Below are positions 1 to 6,504 of a stretch of DNA of 6,520 nucleotides, one piece after another. The DNA is from XYA12-FULL-58-9 sp001798605 (GTDB taxonomy: Bacteria > Myxococcota > XYA12-FULL-58-9). The position numbers and the translations under genes were made by a program. Under the pieces are notes generated by a model that was given only the letters and a program-made list of their open reading frames with translations, did not search any database and had not been told where the DNA came from. The number at the start of each line of letters is the position of its first letter. Position 1 is the first letter of the stretch. The stretch spans positions 1 through 6,520 of the forward strand of contig DAINMX010000306.1 in NCBI GenBank assembly GCA_036736205.1. Direction: 5' to 3'.

Positions 1-22
1 GTGGAGGCGGTGAGGCTCGACC

Positions 23-54
23 GCGGCCGTTTGGGCTGCTATGTACCCGGCCGC
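23..54 (+). terminator. GC-rich hairpin, possible weak terminator or leader structure
   Basis: A perfect 7-bp inverted repeat (23-29 with 48-54, all G-C pairs) encloses an 18-base loop. A short TTT follows at 55-57, but there is no real U tract, so strong intrinsic termination is unlikely. If an upstream gene ends at the TGA at 11-13, the position would suit a terminator. It could also be a leader hairpin of the downstream gene, or chance in GC-rich DNA. The structure is seen in the sequence; the function is a guess. Confidence 0.2.
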
Positions 55-95
55 TTTCGTGGGTGGTTTGTGCCCAGGGTTTGATCCCCAGCCGC

Positions 96-99
96 GAGG
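96..99 (+). promoter_or_regulatory. Ribosome binding site (GAGG) that sets the radical SAM start
   Basis: GAGG ends 8 bases before the ATG at 108, which is normal Shine-Dalgarno spacing. This favours the ATG at 108 over the in-frame GTG at 63, which has no purine-rich site at a suitable distance. It also fits the protein, since MSKKREP followed directly by the conserved domain is a natural N-terminus. Confidence 0.6.
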
Positions 100-107
100 C
101 AGGACAA

Positions 108-2843
108 ATGAGCAAGAAAAGAGAGCCTGTGAGCCAGGCGGCAATCGATTTGCTTCTTCCCGGCGCAGACAAACCCGGTCGTTACATTGGCGGTGAGCCC
201 AACTCGGTTGTCAAAGAGGGGCCGGTGCGGGCGCGGGTGGCCCTGTGTTTTCCCGATGTCTACGAGGTTGCCGAGAGTCACATCGGCCTGAAGATTCTCT
301 ACGACATATTGAATCGACAACCCGAGTTTGCGGCGGAGCGGGTTTATGCTTTGTGGCCCGATCTCGAACAGCGGGCGCGGGCGCAAGGGGTGCCCTTGTG
401 GTCGTTGGAGACCCGTCGCCCCCTTTGTGCCTTCGACGTAGTTGGCATCACCCTGCAATACGAGCTCTCTTATCCGACCGTGTTGGCGATGTTGGAGCAC
501 GGTGGTGTGCCCGTGCGCGCCGCCCTGCGTGGCGACGACGACCCGTTTGTTGTGGGGGGTGGATCGGGCGCGCTCAACCCCGAGCCGATGGTAGATTTCT
601 TTGACGCCTTTCTCATCGGCGATGGGGAAGAGGCGGTGTTGGAGATTGCTGAGGCCGTGGCCAATAACCGCGGCAAATCGCGAGCCGACGTGCTCACGGC
701 GCTGGCCACAATACCAGGGGTTTACGTGCCGGCCTTTTATGAGGTCGACTACCAAGGTTTGCAGACGACGGCCATTCGCGTTCTGCCTGGCAAGCCCAAG
801 GCCGACTGTGTGTCTGTGCATGGCATCCCACGGCTAACCCGCAGAGCTGTTGCCGATCTCGATGCCGCGGCGTATCCAACCAAGACCATTGTTCCCAATG
901 TGGCGCCGGTCCACGAACGGTTCGCGATCGAGATTCAGCGTGGTTGTACGCAGGGGTGTCGGTTCTGTCAGGCGGGAATGACCACCCGTCCGACGCGGCA
1001 GCGATCCTGTGCGACGGTTCTCGCCCTTGCCGGCGAGGGATTGCGGGCGACAGGGTGCGACGTGGTGAGTCTGTTGTCGCTGTCCGCTGGTGATTATCCG
1101 GCGCTCAATCGAACGCTGACCACATTTTTCCGCCGATACCAGGACGAGCGGATTTCGGTGTCTCTGCCGTCCATGCGTCCTCAGTCGATGAGTCCGGAAC
1201 TCGCAACACAGGTGGCCAACGTACGCAAGGCGGCGTTTACCTTGGCACCAGAGGCCGGCAGCGAACGGTTGCGAAAACTCATCAACAAGTCGAGCACCGA
1301 TGAGGACCTCATCGACGCGGTGCAGGCGACGGTGGAGGCAGGTTGGCGCCACCTCAAGCTCTATTTCATGATCGGCTTGCCGACGGAAACCGATGAAGAC
1401 CTCGATGGGATTGTGGAGCTCGCCCAAAGAGCGCAGTCGGCTGCGCGCAAGATTCGCAAGGATGCCAATGTCACGGTTAGTGTGTCGACATTCATTCCCA
1501 AGCCGCACACGCCGCTGCAATGGGATGGGCAGATTGGCATCAGCGAAACCCGCAGGCGTCAACATTATTTGCGCCAGCGTCTGCGCGAGGGGGGAATCAC
1601 GTTGCGCTATCACTGCCCCGAACAATCCTTTGTTGAGGGCGTGTTGTCCCGCGGTGATCGCCGGCTCGGGGAAGCCATTTGGAAGGTGGCGCAGGCGGGT
1701 GCTCGCCTCGACGCTTGGACGGAAAATTTCCATTTGGCAAAGTGGACGACGGGATTCGCCGCGGCCCTCGAACCATTTGGGCTTGTGGCAGATGACTATT
1801 TGGCGGTGAGGGATGACCGAGGGCTGTTGGCCTGGGATCACATTGACACCGGCGTGCTAAAAAAATTTCTCGCGGATGATCGAGAACGCGCGTCGGGAGG
1901 GGTGCCGCTCGGCGATTGTGCCCATGGAGACTGCAGCCGGTGTGGCGGTTGTGATCTTGCGGATCCCTATTTGTCTCGGGACCATCTCACTGGCAAACGG
2001 CCCGTCGGCCTCAGGCCGCAGATTGTTGCCGAGGACAGTGACAAGGGCGACGAGCCCGAGATGGAGGTGGCGTTACCGGAGCAGGGGAGCACTGCGAGTA
2101 CGGTCAAGATACGCTCGAGGTTACGGTTTCGTTTTGCCAAGGTCGGTGGAGGCATCCATCTTTCCCATCTAGACACGGCTTCCCTGATGCTTCGGGCCAT
2201 TCGCCGATCCAAGATGCCGGTGCTCTACACCGAAGGTTACACCCCCCGTGCCAAGGTCGGATTCTCACCAGCGTGTCCAACTGGGATCACCAGTGAGGCT
2301 GAGTTCTTTGAGGCCGACTGCGGCGGTTTTCCCGATCCCGCTGCCTATCTCGACCGTTTGAACAGTTCGCTTCCTGCAGGGCTCGTGGTGCGCGAGGGCT
2401 GGGAGCTGGGAGCGAACGCGCCATCACTCAATGAAGTTCTGGACGTGACGACCTTTGTCGTCGAGCTCGGAAGTGTTGCGCTGGCGTCGGCGCAGGAGAA
2501 GATTGACGCATTCCTAGGAGCGTCGGAGGTGATTGTGCGAGTGACCCGCAAGGGCAAGGGCAAGCTCGTTGATGCACGCAAGGTCATCGTTGCCGCCGAG
2601 CTCGAGGACGACAAGTTGCGTCTGGGGCTGCAGTTTCACCGCGGCGGTTCTTTGAAGACCGCGGAGGCGATCGCGACCTTGTTTGGCATTGATGCCGCTT
2701 CGGACATTCGAATTCACAAGGAGAATGTTGTGCTCCGCGATGAGGCTCACCCGCAAGGGCCCATCAAACGTTTGCGAGAACAGGCTGCGATCGACTTGAC
2801 GGGGGTAAACGAACGGCGTACGCAGAACGCATTCGATGAATGA
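108..2843 (+). CDS. B12-binding-like radical SAM protein fused to a DUF2344 domain (TIGR03960 + TIGR03936 type)
   Basis: This 911-residue cytoplasmic protein is of unknown function. Residues about 30-220 resemble the cobalamin-binding-like N-domain of the TIGR03960 family; a His lies in ESHIG (residues 56-60), but the canonical DxHxxG motif is not matched, so B12 binding is unproven. The radical SAM core follows: C280-x3-C284-x2-C287 should hold the 4Fe-4S cluster that binds S-adenosylmethionine, with APEAGSER at 380-387, FMIGLPTET at 420-428 and a PKPHTPLQW block ending at 472. A four-Cys cluster (C604, C609, C612, C615) ends this module and could bind a second Fe-S cluster or zinc. From about residue 666 to 890 a DUF2344-like domain begins with LSHLD (685-689) and EGYTPR (709-714). 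In many bacteria these are two adjacent genes, often near RNase E/G and ribosomal protein L21/L27 genes; here they are one chain and that context is absent. ATG 108 is chosen over GTG 63 because of its GAGG site. The family call is solid; substrate and reaction are unknown. Confidence 0.93.
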   Translation: MSKKREPVSQAAIDLLLPGADKPGRYIGGEPNSVVKEGPVRARVALCFPDVYEVAESHIGLKILYDILNRQPEFAAERVYALWPDLEQRARAQGVPLWSLETRRPLCAFDVVGITLQYELSYPTVLAMLEHGGVPVRAALRGDDDPFVVGGGSGALNPEPMVDFFDAFLIGDGEEAVLEIAEAVANNRGKSRADVLTALATIPGVYVPAFYEVDYQGLQTTAIRVLPGKPKADCVSVHGIPRLTRRAVADLDAAAYPTKTIVPNVAPVHERFAIEIQRGCTQGCRFCQAGMTTRPTRQRSCATVLALAGEGLRATGCDVVSLLSLSAGDYPALNRTLTTFFRRYQDERISVSLPSMRPQSMSPELATQVANVRKAAFTLAPEAGSERLRKLINKSSTDEDLIDAVQATVEAGWRHLKLYFMIGLPTETDEDLDGIVELAQRAQSAARKIRKDANVTVSVSTFIPKPHTPLQWDGQIGISETRRRQHYLRQRLREGGITLRYHCPEQSFVEGVLSRGDRRLGEAIWKVAQAGARLDAWTENFHLAKWTTGFAAALEPFGLVADDYLAVRDDRGLLAWDHIDTGVLKKFLADDRERASGGVPLGDCAHGDCSRCGGCDLADPYLSRDHLTGKRPVGLRPQIVAEDSDKGDEPEMEVALPEQGSTASTVKIRSRLRFRFAKVGGGIHLSHLDTASLMLRAIRRSKMPVLYTEGYTPRAKVGFSPACPTGITSEAEFFEADCGGFPDPAAYLDRLNSSLPAGLVVREGWELGANAPSLNEVLDVTTFVVELGSVALASAQEKIDAFLGASEVIVRVTRKGKGKLVDARKVIVAAELEDDKLRLGLQFHRGGSLKTAEAIATLFGIDAASDIRIHKENVVLRDEAHPQGPIKRLREQAAIDLTGVNERRTQNAFDE
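1859..1865 (+). other. A7 run in slippery-heptamer register within the radical SAM gene
   Basis: The codons CTA AAA AAA at 1857-1865 place seven adenines exactly as A AAA AAA, the register of a -1 slippery heptamer. A shift to the -1 frame would meet TGA at 1877-1879 after four more codons, giving a product of about 590 residues that lacks the four-Cys cluster and the DUF2344 domain. A 6-bp hairpin (1867-1872 with 1881-1886) follows, but it starts almost directly after the run, closer than usual for a frameshift stimulator, and no strong internal Shine-Dalgarno site is evident upstream. The run could equally cause transcriptional slippage or be neutral. Confidence 0.2.
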
Positions 2844-4065
2844 CGGCGACCCGAAGTCTAGCGAGCGTCTCTTTCTACGTGCTCGAGATAGGCTTTCAGA
2901 GCGAAAGTACTCCATCGGCATGTTAGCACCCTGCCCGTTCCCGAGCCATCAGGGTACTCAGGTCTTAATCCGCCACCTCGCTGCCGCCTTGGCCAGGGCG
3001 GGGCATGAAGTCCATTTCGTCACCTATGGGTATGGCGAATACGAAGGCGAGGACATTCCCTTTCACCTGCATCGAGCCGCCAAAGTTGACGCGGGCTTAC
3101 GCAGTGGGCCCAACTTCAAAAAGCCAGCGGCGGACGCGGCTCTCATGCTTACGGCATTGCGGGTCGCCAAAGTGTACAAAATTGATCTTTGGCACGCACA
3201 CAATGTCGAAGGTCTCGGTATCGGAGCACTGCTCAAGCTGCAGACCTCCTTGCCCCTCGTCTATCACGCGCACAACGCGATGGGGCCTGAGCTGCCGACG
3301 TATTTTCACGCGCACGTGGCACAGGCGTTTGCATCGGTTCTTGGCGAGGTGTTGGATCGCATGTTGCCGCGCACTGCAGATGCCGTCATCACCTTTGATA
3401 ATGACCACAAGGCGTTGCACGAGGTCTACGGCATCGAGGAACAACGCATCCACGTGATTCCACCGGGCCTCGATGGTGACGAGATTGCTCGTCCCGCTCC
3501 CGAAGAGGTCGCGAGGCTCCGAGAGTTGCTTGGGCCCGGACCGTTTGTGCTCTATGCAGGCAGTCCAGACGGCTACCAGAACCTATCCCTCTTGTGGGAG
3601 GCGATAGCCCTGGTGCGCAAGTCCAGGCCCGATGTGAGGTTGTTGGTGGCCACGGGCCATTCAACTTCAGCCTTCCAGGGCAGCTCCCAAAGAGAGTGGC
3701 CAGAGGGGGTCGTGCTGCATCATTTCGAATCGATCTCTCAACTTCGGGCCCTTTTCGCGATGGCATCGATCGGACTTAGCCCCCGAACCCTTTGGACCGG
3801 TGCACCCATCAAGATCCTCAACTACCTGGCTGCCGGTCTACAGGTGGTGGCCTGCCGTTCTGCGGCAAGGCACATTCTCACACCAGCTTGTGGTTTGATG
3901 GTTGAAGGAAATGCCGAGGCTTTTGCAGGGGCAATATTGCAGCTGCTCGATAAGCCGGTCGGATCGTCGGAAAAACGCCGACGTGTTTTCGAGCGTTATC
4001 GCATCGATAACCAGATACCAGCATACGAAGCGGTGTATCGGCAGGTACTGGCTAGCTCATTGTAA
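2836..4065 (+). CDS. GT-B glycosyltransferase, family 4-like
   Basis: This 409-residue protein probably transfers a sugar from a nucleotide-sugar donor to a glycan, lipid or other acceptor at the cytoplasmic face of the membrane; donor and acceptor cannot be told from sequence. The N-terminal Rossmann domain shows a first strand and loop YSIGMLAPCPFPSHQGTQ (25-42), then GHEVHFVT (56-63), WHAHN (119-123) and YHAHN (142-146). The hinge strand VIPPGLD (206-212) leads to the donor domain, with LYAGSPDGYQNL (238-249) and TGAPIKILNYLAAG (321-334). Where family 4 enzymes usually carry EX7E, this one has T321 and N329; the nearby Lys326 is kept. No signal peptide or membrane helix is seen. The start at 2836 overlaps the previous stop by 8 bases and has no strong Shine-Dalgarno site, which suggests translational coupling. 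A later ATG (residue 29) would cut through the first beta strand. About 24 charged residues precede the fold and are not recognised. The 3' end overlaps the convergent ribF by 14 bases. Confidence 0.9.
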   Translation: MNDGDPKSSERLFLRARDRLSERKYSIGMLAPCPFPSHQGTQVLIRHLAAALARAGHEVHFVTYGYGEYEGEDIPFHLHRAAKVDAGLRSGPNFKKPAADAALMLTALRVAKVYKIDLWHAHNVEGLGIGALLKLQTSLPLVYHAHNAMGPELPTYFHAHVAQAFASVLGEVLDRMLPRTADAVITFDNDHKALHEVYGIEEQRIHVIPPGLDGDEIARPAPEEVARLRELLGPGPFVLYAGSPDGYQNLSLLWEAIALVRKSRPDVRLLVATGHSTSAFQGSSQREWPEGVVLHHFESISQLRALFAMASIGLSPRTLWTGAPIKILNYLAAGLQVVACRSAARHILTPACGLMVEGNAEAFAGAILQLLDKPVGSSEKRRRVFERYRIDNQIPAYEAVYRQVLASSL

Positions 4066-4987
4066 TAGGGATATGGCGGGCAGCCGTGATGTCCCGGGCT
4101 ATTTGGGCCTTGAGCTCGTCGGCTCCGGAGAAGCGCTGCTCATTGCGAATCTTGGCCAAGAGCTGCAAGGACATCAATTGTCCGTAGAGGAGCGATGGTC
4201 CAAAATCGAGAAGGTGGGCCTCAATCTTGAGTGCCTTGGCATCGCCGAAGGTCGGGGTGTAGCCAATGTTGACGACGGTCGCATAGTCTCCGAAGGTACC
4301 CGAGGCCCGGCCCGCGTACACTCCCGTAGAGGGTAGCATCTCGTTGTTGGCTTTGAGGTTTGCCGTCGGAAAACCGAGTTTTTGACCACGCATCAACCCC
4401 CGCTCGACGACTCCCACCAAGGTGAAAGGTCGTCCGAGCAGTCGGGAGACACCTTGCATGTCGCCTTGGGTCACAAGCTTCCGGATACGTGTGGAGGAGA
4501 CGATGAGGCCATCTCTCTCAATCGGGTCGAGCACATGCGTCTGAATTCCGCGAGCCGCGCCGCGTGTTTGCAGCAATTCTGTTGTGCCACGTCCACCTGC
4601 GCCAAACTTGAAGCCAGCGCCGACGACGATGTGACGGGCACGAAGGGTATTTGCCAGGATGTCATCGATGAAGCTCTCCGGGGAGATTGCCGCGAAGTCG
4701 CAATCGAATCGCTCCACCATGGCGGCCGACACGCCAAACCGTTCGAGCACTTCGAGTCGTCCCTCCAGCGACTCGAGCAGCTTGGGAGCTACGCTGGGCA
4801 TCAGGACTTGCGCCGGGTGTGGATTGAACGTGTAGACCAGACTGTCGATCTGCTCCGCTTTTGCCAGCGCCAGAGTCTTGGACAGCAAGGCTTGGTGGCC
4901 GATGTGGACGCCATCGAAGATTCCCAACGCAACCGCGAAAGGGCCAATGGGCTGGTTGAGGCTGCGGCTGTTGGTCAGAATCCTCAT
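4052..4987 (-). CDS. ribF: Bifunctional riboflavin kinase / FAD synthetase
   Basis: RibF phosphorylates riboflavin to FMN and then adenylylates FMN to FAD, using ATP in both steps, in the cytoplasm. The 311-residue length is typical. The N-terminal adenylyltransferase domain has GIFDGVHIGH (22-31, with H28 and H31 of the HxGH nucleotidyl-transfer site), FNPHP (54-58), VGAGFKFGAGGRGT (122-135) and SSTRIR (164-169). The C-terminal kinase domain starts near residue 185 and has GFPTANL (205-211, containing the PTAN ATP/metal-binding motif), GVYAG (222-226), NIGYTPTFG (240-248) and the KIEAHLLDF block with probable catalytic Glu256. All key residues are present, so it should be active. The gene starts 7 bases after the lpdA stop, so the two are almost certainly one transcript; its ribosome site would lie in the lpdA tail and is weak (GAG within 4988-5000). 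The usual rbfA-truB-rpsO neighbourhood is absent. No FMN riboswitch is seen upstream of it. Confidence 0.96.
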   Translation of the reverse strand: MRILTNSRSLNQPIGPFAVALGIFDGVHIGHQALLSKTLALAKAEQIDSLVYTFNPHPAQVLMPSVAPKLLESLEGRLEVLERFGVSAAMVERFDCDFAAISPESFIDDILANTLRARHIVVGAGFKFGAGGRGTTELLQTRGAARGIQTHVLDPIERDGLIVSSTRIRKLVTQGDMQGVSRLLGRPFTLVGVVERGLMRGQKLGFPTANLKANNEMLPSTGVYAGRASGTFGDYATVVNIGYTPTFGDAKALKIEAHLLDFGPSLLYGQLMSLQLLAKIRNEQRFSGADELKAQIARDITAARHIPITMS

Positions 4988-4994
4988 CGGTTTC

Positions 4995-6389
4995 TCAAAG
5001 GTGAATGGGGCGGTTCACCGCAGCGTGAGCAGCCTCGAGTATCGCCTCTGGGAGAGTGGGGTGGGCGTGCATCGTTGACGCCAGCGTCTCTGTGGTCGAC
5101 TCGAGCTTCATGGCTACGACCGCCTCGGAGATGAGATCGGTTGCCCGCGGCCCAATGATGTGAACGCCGAGAATCTCGTCGTACTTCTTTTCGGCGACGA
5201 TCTTTACGAAGCCGTCGATGTTGCCCATGACTCGCGCTTTGCCGAGCGCGGCAAAGGGGAATCTGCCAACTTTGACATCGTAACCCTTTTCCTTGGCGGC
5301 TGCTTCGCTCAGCCCCACACTTGCGACCTCGGGGTCGGAGTAGGTGCACGACGGCGTGAGTCCGTAGCTCACCGGCTCAGGCTTGGTGCCGGCGATGTGG
5401 TCGATTGCGACCAACGCTTCGGCGCTCGCGACGTGGGCGAGTTGGGGCGTCGGGACGATGTCGCCGATGGCGTAAATATTTGGGATCGAGGTGCGCATCA
5501 TCTCGTCAACTTCGATAAAGCCGTGGGCGTTAGGGCTCAACCCGACTTTCTCGAGACCCAACCCGTTGGTGTAGGGTGCTCGGCCGATAGCCACCAGCGC
5601 GACATCGGCTTTGAGATCGAGTGTCCCTTCTTTGCTCGTGGCTGTGGCGATGACCTCGCCACCGACGACCTCAGCCTTCTCCAGGCGTGTCGATGTGTAA
5701 CTCTTGATGCCGCGCTTCTTGAGGAGCTTGCCGAGCTCAGCGCTCACCTCTTCGTCCTCGATTGGCAACAATCGGTCGAGCATCTCGACGATGGTGCACT
5801 CAGTGCCAAAGCGCGAGAAGATTGAGGCAAACTCGATGCCCACGGCGCCAGCGCCGAGGATCAACATCGATTTCGGCGGTTCTTCGATGGTCAAGAGCTC
5901 ATCCGAAGTAAGTACGTGCTCACCGTCAATCTTGAGAAAGGGGAGCGTCTTCGGGACGGAACCCGTGGCGAGGATGATGTTCTCTGCGTTCAGTTCAGTC
6001 TTGCCATCGTCTCCCGTTACGACGACCGTGTGCGGGTCGATGAGCGTCCCGGTGCCTGGGTGTACGTCGATACCGTTGTTCTTCATGAGATAGGCGACGC
6101 CAGCGGCGCTCTTCTGCACCACCTTGCTTCTGGTCTTCTGGACAACCGCGAAGTCAAAACCGACCTCGCCGGTGATGATTCCGTGCCCTTTGGCTCCCTT
6201 GAGCTCGGAGAGCAGGTCGGCCGAGTGCAGCAGACTCTTGGTGGGAATGCAGCCGCGCAAAAGACATGTGCCGCCCAGCTTTGGATCTTTTTCGACGATG
6301 GCTGTCTTGAGGCCACGATGGGCAGCGCGAATGGCCGCCACATATCCGCCTGGACCGGAACCGATGACAATGATGTCGTATTTGCTCAT
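4995..6389 (-). CDS. lpdA: Dihydrolipoamide dehydrogenase (E3)
   Basis: This FAD-dependent homodimeric pyridine nucleotide-disulfide oxidoreductase re-oxidises dihydrolipoyl groups and passes electrons to NAD+; it serves as the E3 component of 2-oxoacid dehydrogenase complexes and as L-protein of glycine cleavage. The 464 residues carry the FAD-binding GSGPGG (10-15), the redox disulfide C42-x4-C47 in GGTCLLRGCIPTK, ATGS (141-144), the NAD-binding GAGAVGIEFA (179-188) with Glu202 at the end of the next strand (an NAD rather than NADP preference), the second FAD motif YAIGD (306-310), and the dimer-domain base H443 with E448 in HAHPTLPEA. There is no N-terminal lipoyl domain. ATG 6389 is chosen over an in-frame TTG at 6410 because an AAGGTG site lies 7 bases upstream and MSKYDIIVIG is the normal family N-terminus. 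It heads a pair with ribF, 7 bases downstream. No E1 or E2 gene is in the window, so the complex it serves is not shown. Confidence 0.96.
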   Translation of the reverse strand: MSKYDIIVIGSGPGGYVAAIRAAHRGLKTAIVEKDPKLGGTCLLRGCIPTKSLLHSADLLSELKGAKGHGIITGEVGFDFAVVQKTRSKVVQKSAAGVAYLMKNNGIDVHPGTGTLIDPHTVVVTGDDGKTELNAENIILATGSVPKTLPFLKIDGEHVLTSDELLTIEEPPKSMLILGAGAVGIEFASIFSRFGTECTIVEMLDRLLPIEDEEVSAELGKLLKKRGIKSYTSTRLEKAEVVGGEVIATATSKEGTLDLKADVALVAIGRAPYTNGLGLEKVGLSPNAHGFIEVDEMMRTSIPNIYAIGDIVPTPQLAHVASAEALVAIDHIAGTKPEPVSYGLTPSCTYSDPEVASVGLSEAAAKEKGYDVKVGRFPFAALGKARVMGNIDGFVKIVAEKKYDEILGVHIIGPRATDLISEAVVAMKLESTTETLASTMHAHPTLPEAILEAAHAAVNRPIHL

Positions 6390-6396
6390 GAGGGGG

Positions 6397-6402
6397 CACC
6401 TT
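6397..6402 (-). promoter_or_regulatory. Ribosome binding site of lpdA
   Basis: Read on the minus strand, AAGGTG ends 7 bases before the ATG at 6389, one mismatch from AAGGAG. It decides the lpdA start in favour of ATG 6389 rather than TTG 6410, which would place this site inside the coding sequence. Confidence 0.6.
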
Positions 6403-6454
6403 TTACCCAAACCGACCTAAACAGGCAATGCCGTCATGCCGCCCTAATCCGTCA

Positions 6455-6466
6455 CTACCCAGGTAG
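6455..6466. repeat. Short inverted repeat CTACC-CA-GGTAG upstream of lpdA
   Basis: A perfect 5-bp inverted repeat with a 2-base centre lies about 66 bases upstream of the lpdA start. The short centre fits a dimeric regulator operator better than an RNA hairpin. It is short enough to arise by chance, and no regulator is encoded nearby to link to it. Confidence 0.25.
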
Positions 6467-6490
6467 ATCCCCCGGAATTCGATGCGCCTG

Positions 6491-6504
6491 GGCGAATCCT
6501 CGCC
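6491..6504. repeat. Short hairpin GGCGA-ATCC-TCGCC near the right edge
   Basis: A perfect 5-bp stem with a 4-base loop sits about 100 bases upstream of the lpdA start. No T tract follows on either strand, so it is not a clear terminator. An overlapping CGCC-TG-GGCG repeat (6485-6494) shows how easily such pairs occur in this GC-rich stretch. Confidence 0.2.

Larger units (their letters stand above)
1..107. other. Left-edge leader upstream of the radical SAM gene
   Basis: This stretch precedes the first confident start codon. One plus frame stays open from base 1 to a TGA at 82-84 (27 codons) and another ends at a TGA at 11-13. Either could be the tail of an upstream co-directional gene, and neither tail is recognisable. 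The frame of the radical SAM gene is also open back to base 1, but the extra residues look unlike the family and carry no convincing start. A GC-rich hairpin lies at 23-54. I see no convincing sigma70-type promoter, tRNA or riboswitch here. Confidence 0.5.

Noticed and set aside
1..84. Tail of an upstream gene in frame 1
   Set aside because: The 27 codons match no known protein and a second frame ending at 13 is equally possible, so no gene is called.
75..100. tRNA-like T-loop resemblance in the GGTTTGATCC stretch
   Set aside because: The loop does not match GTTCRA, and no acceptor, D or anticodon arm can be drawn around it.
63..107. GTG at 63 as the radical SAM start
   Set aside because: There is no suitably spaced ribosome site, and the 15 extra residues do not look like family sequence; ATG 108 has GAGG 8 bases upstream.
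39..821. Minus-strand 260-codon open frame opposite the radical SAM N-terminal domain
   Set aside because: It has low-complexity composition and no motif, and it is antisense to conserved coding sequence.
834..1841. Minus-strand 335-codon open frame inside the radical SAM gene
   Set aside because: It lies wholly antisense to a gene with clear motifs; the residues are rich in Arg, His and Gly with no recognisable domain, as expected of a GC-rich shadow frame.
4382..5134. Plus-strand 250-codon open frame across ribF and the lpdA end
   Set aside because: It runs opposite two enzymes with complete active-site motifs and shows no domain of its own.
5160..5825. Plus-strand 221-codon open frame opposite lpdA
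   Set aside because: It is a shadow of the lpdA codon pattern with an odd Asp/Val/Arg-rich composition and no recognisable fold.
6390..6410. TTG at 6410 as the lpdA start
   Set aside because: It would add seven residues not typical of the family and would bury the AAGGTG ribosome site that serves ATG 6389.
6398..6430. Sigma70-like promoter with TTGCCT and TAAAAG on the minus strand
   Set aside because: The proposed -10 element overlaps the lpdA ribosome site, so the transcript would start too close to the ATG or beyond it.
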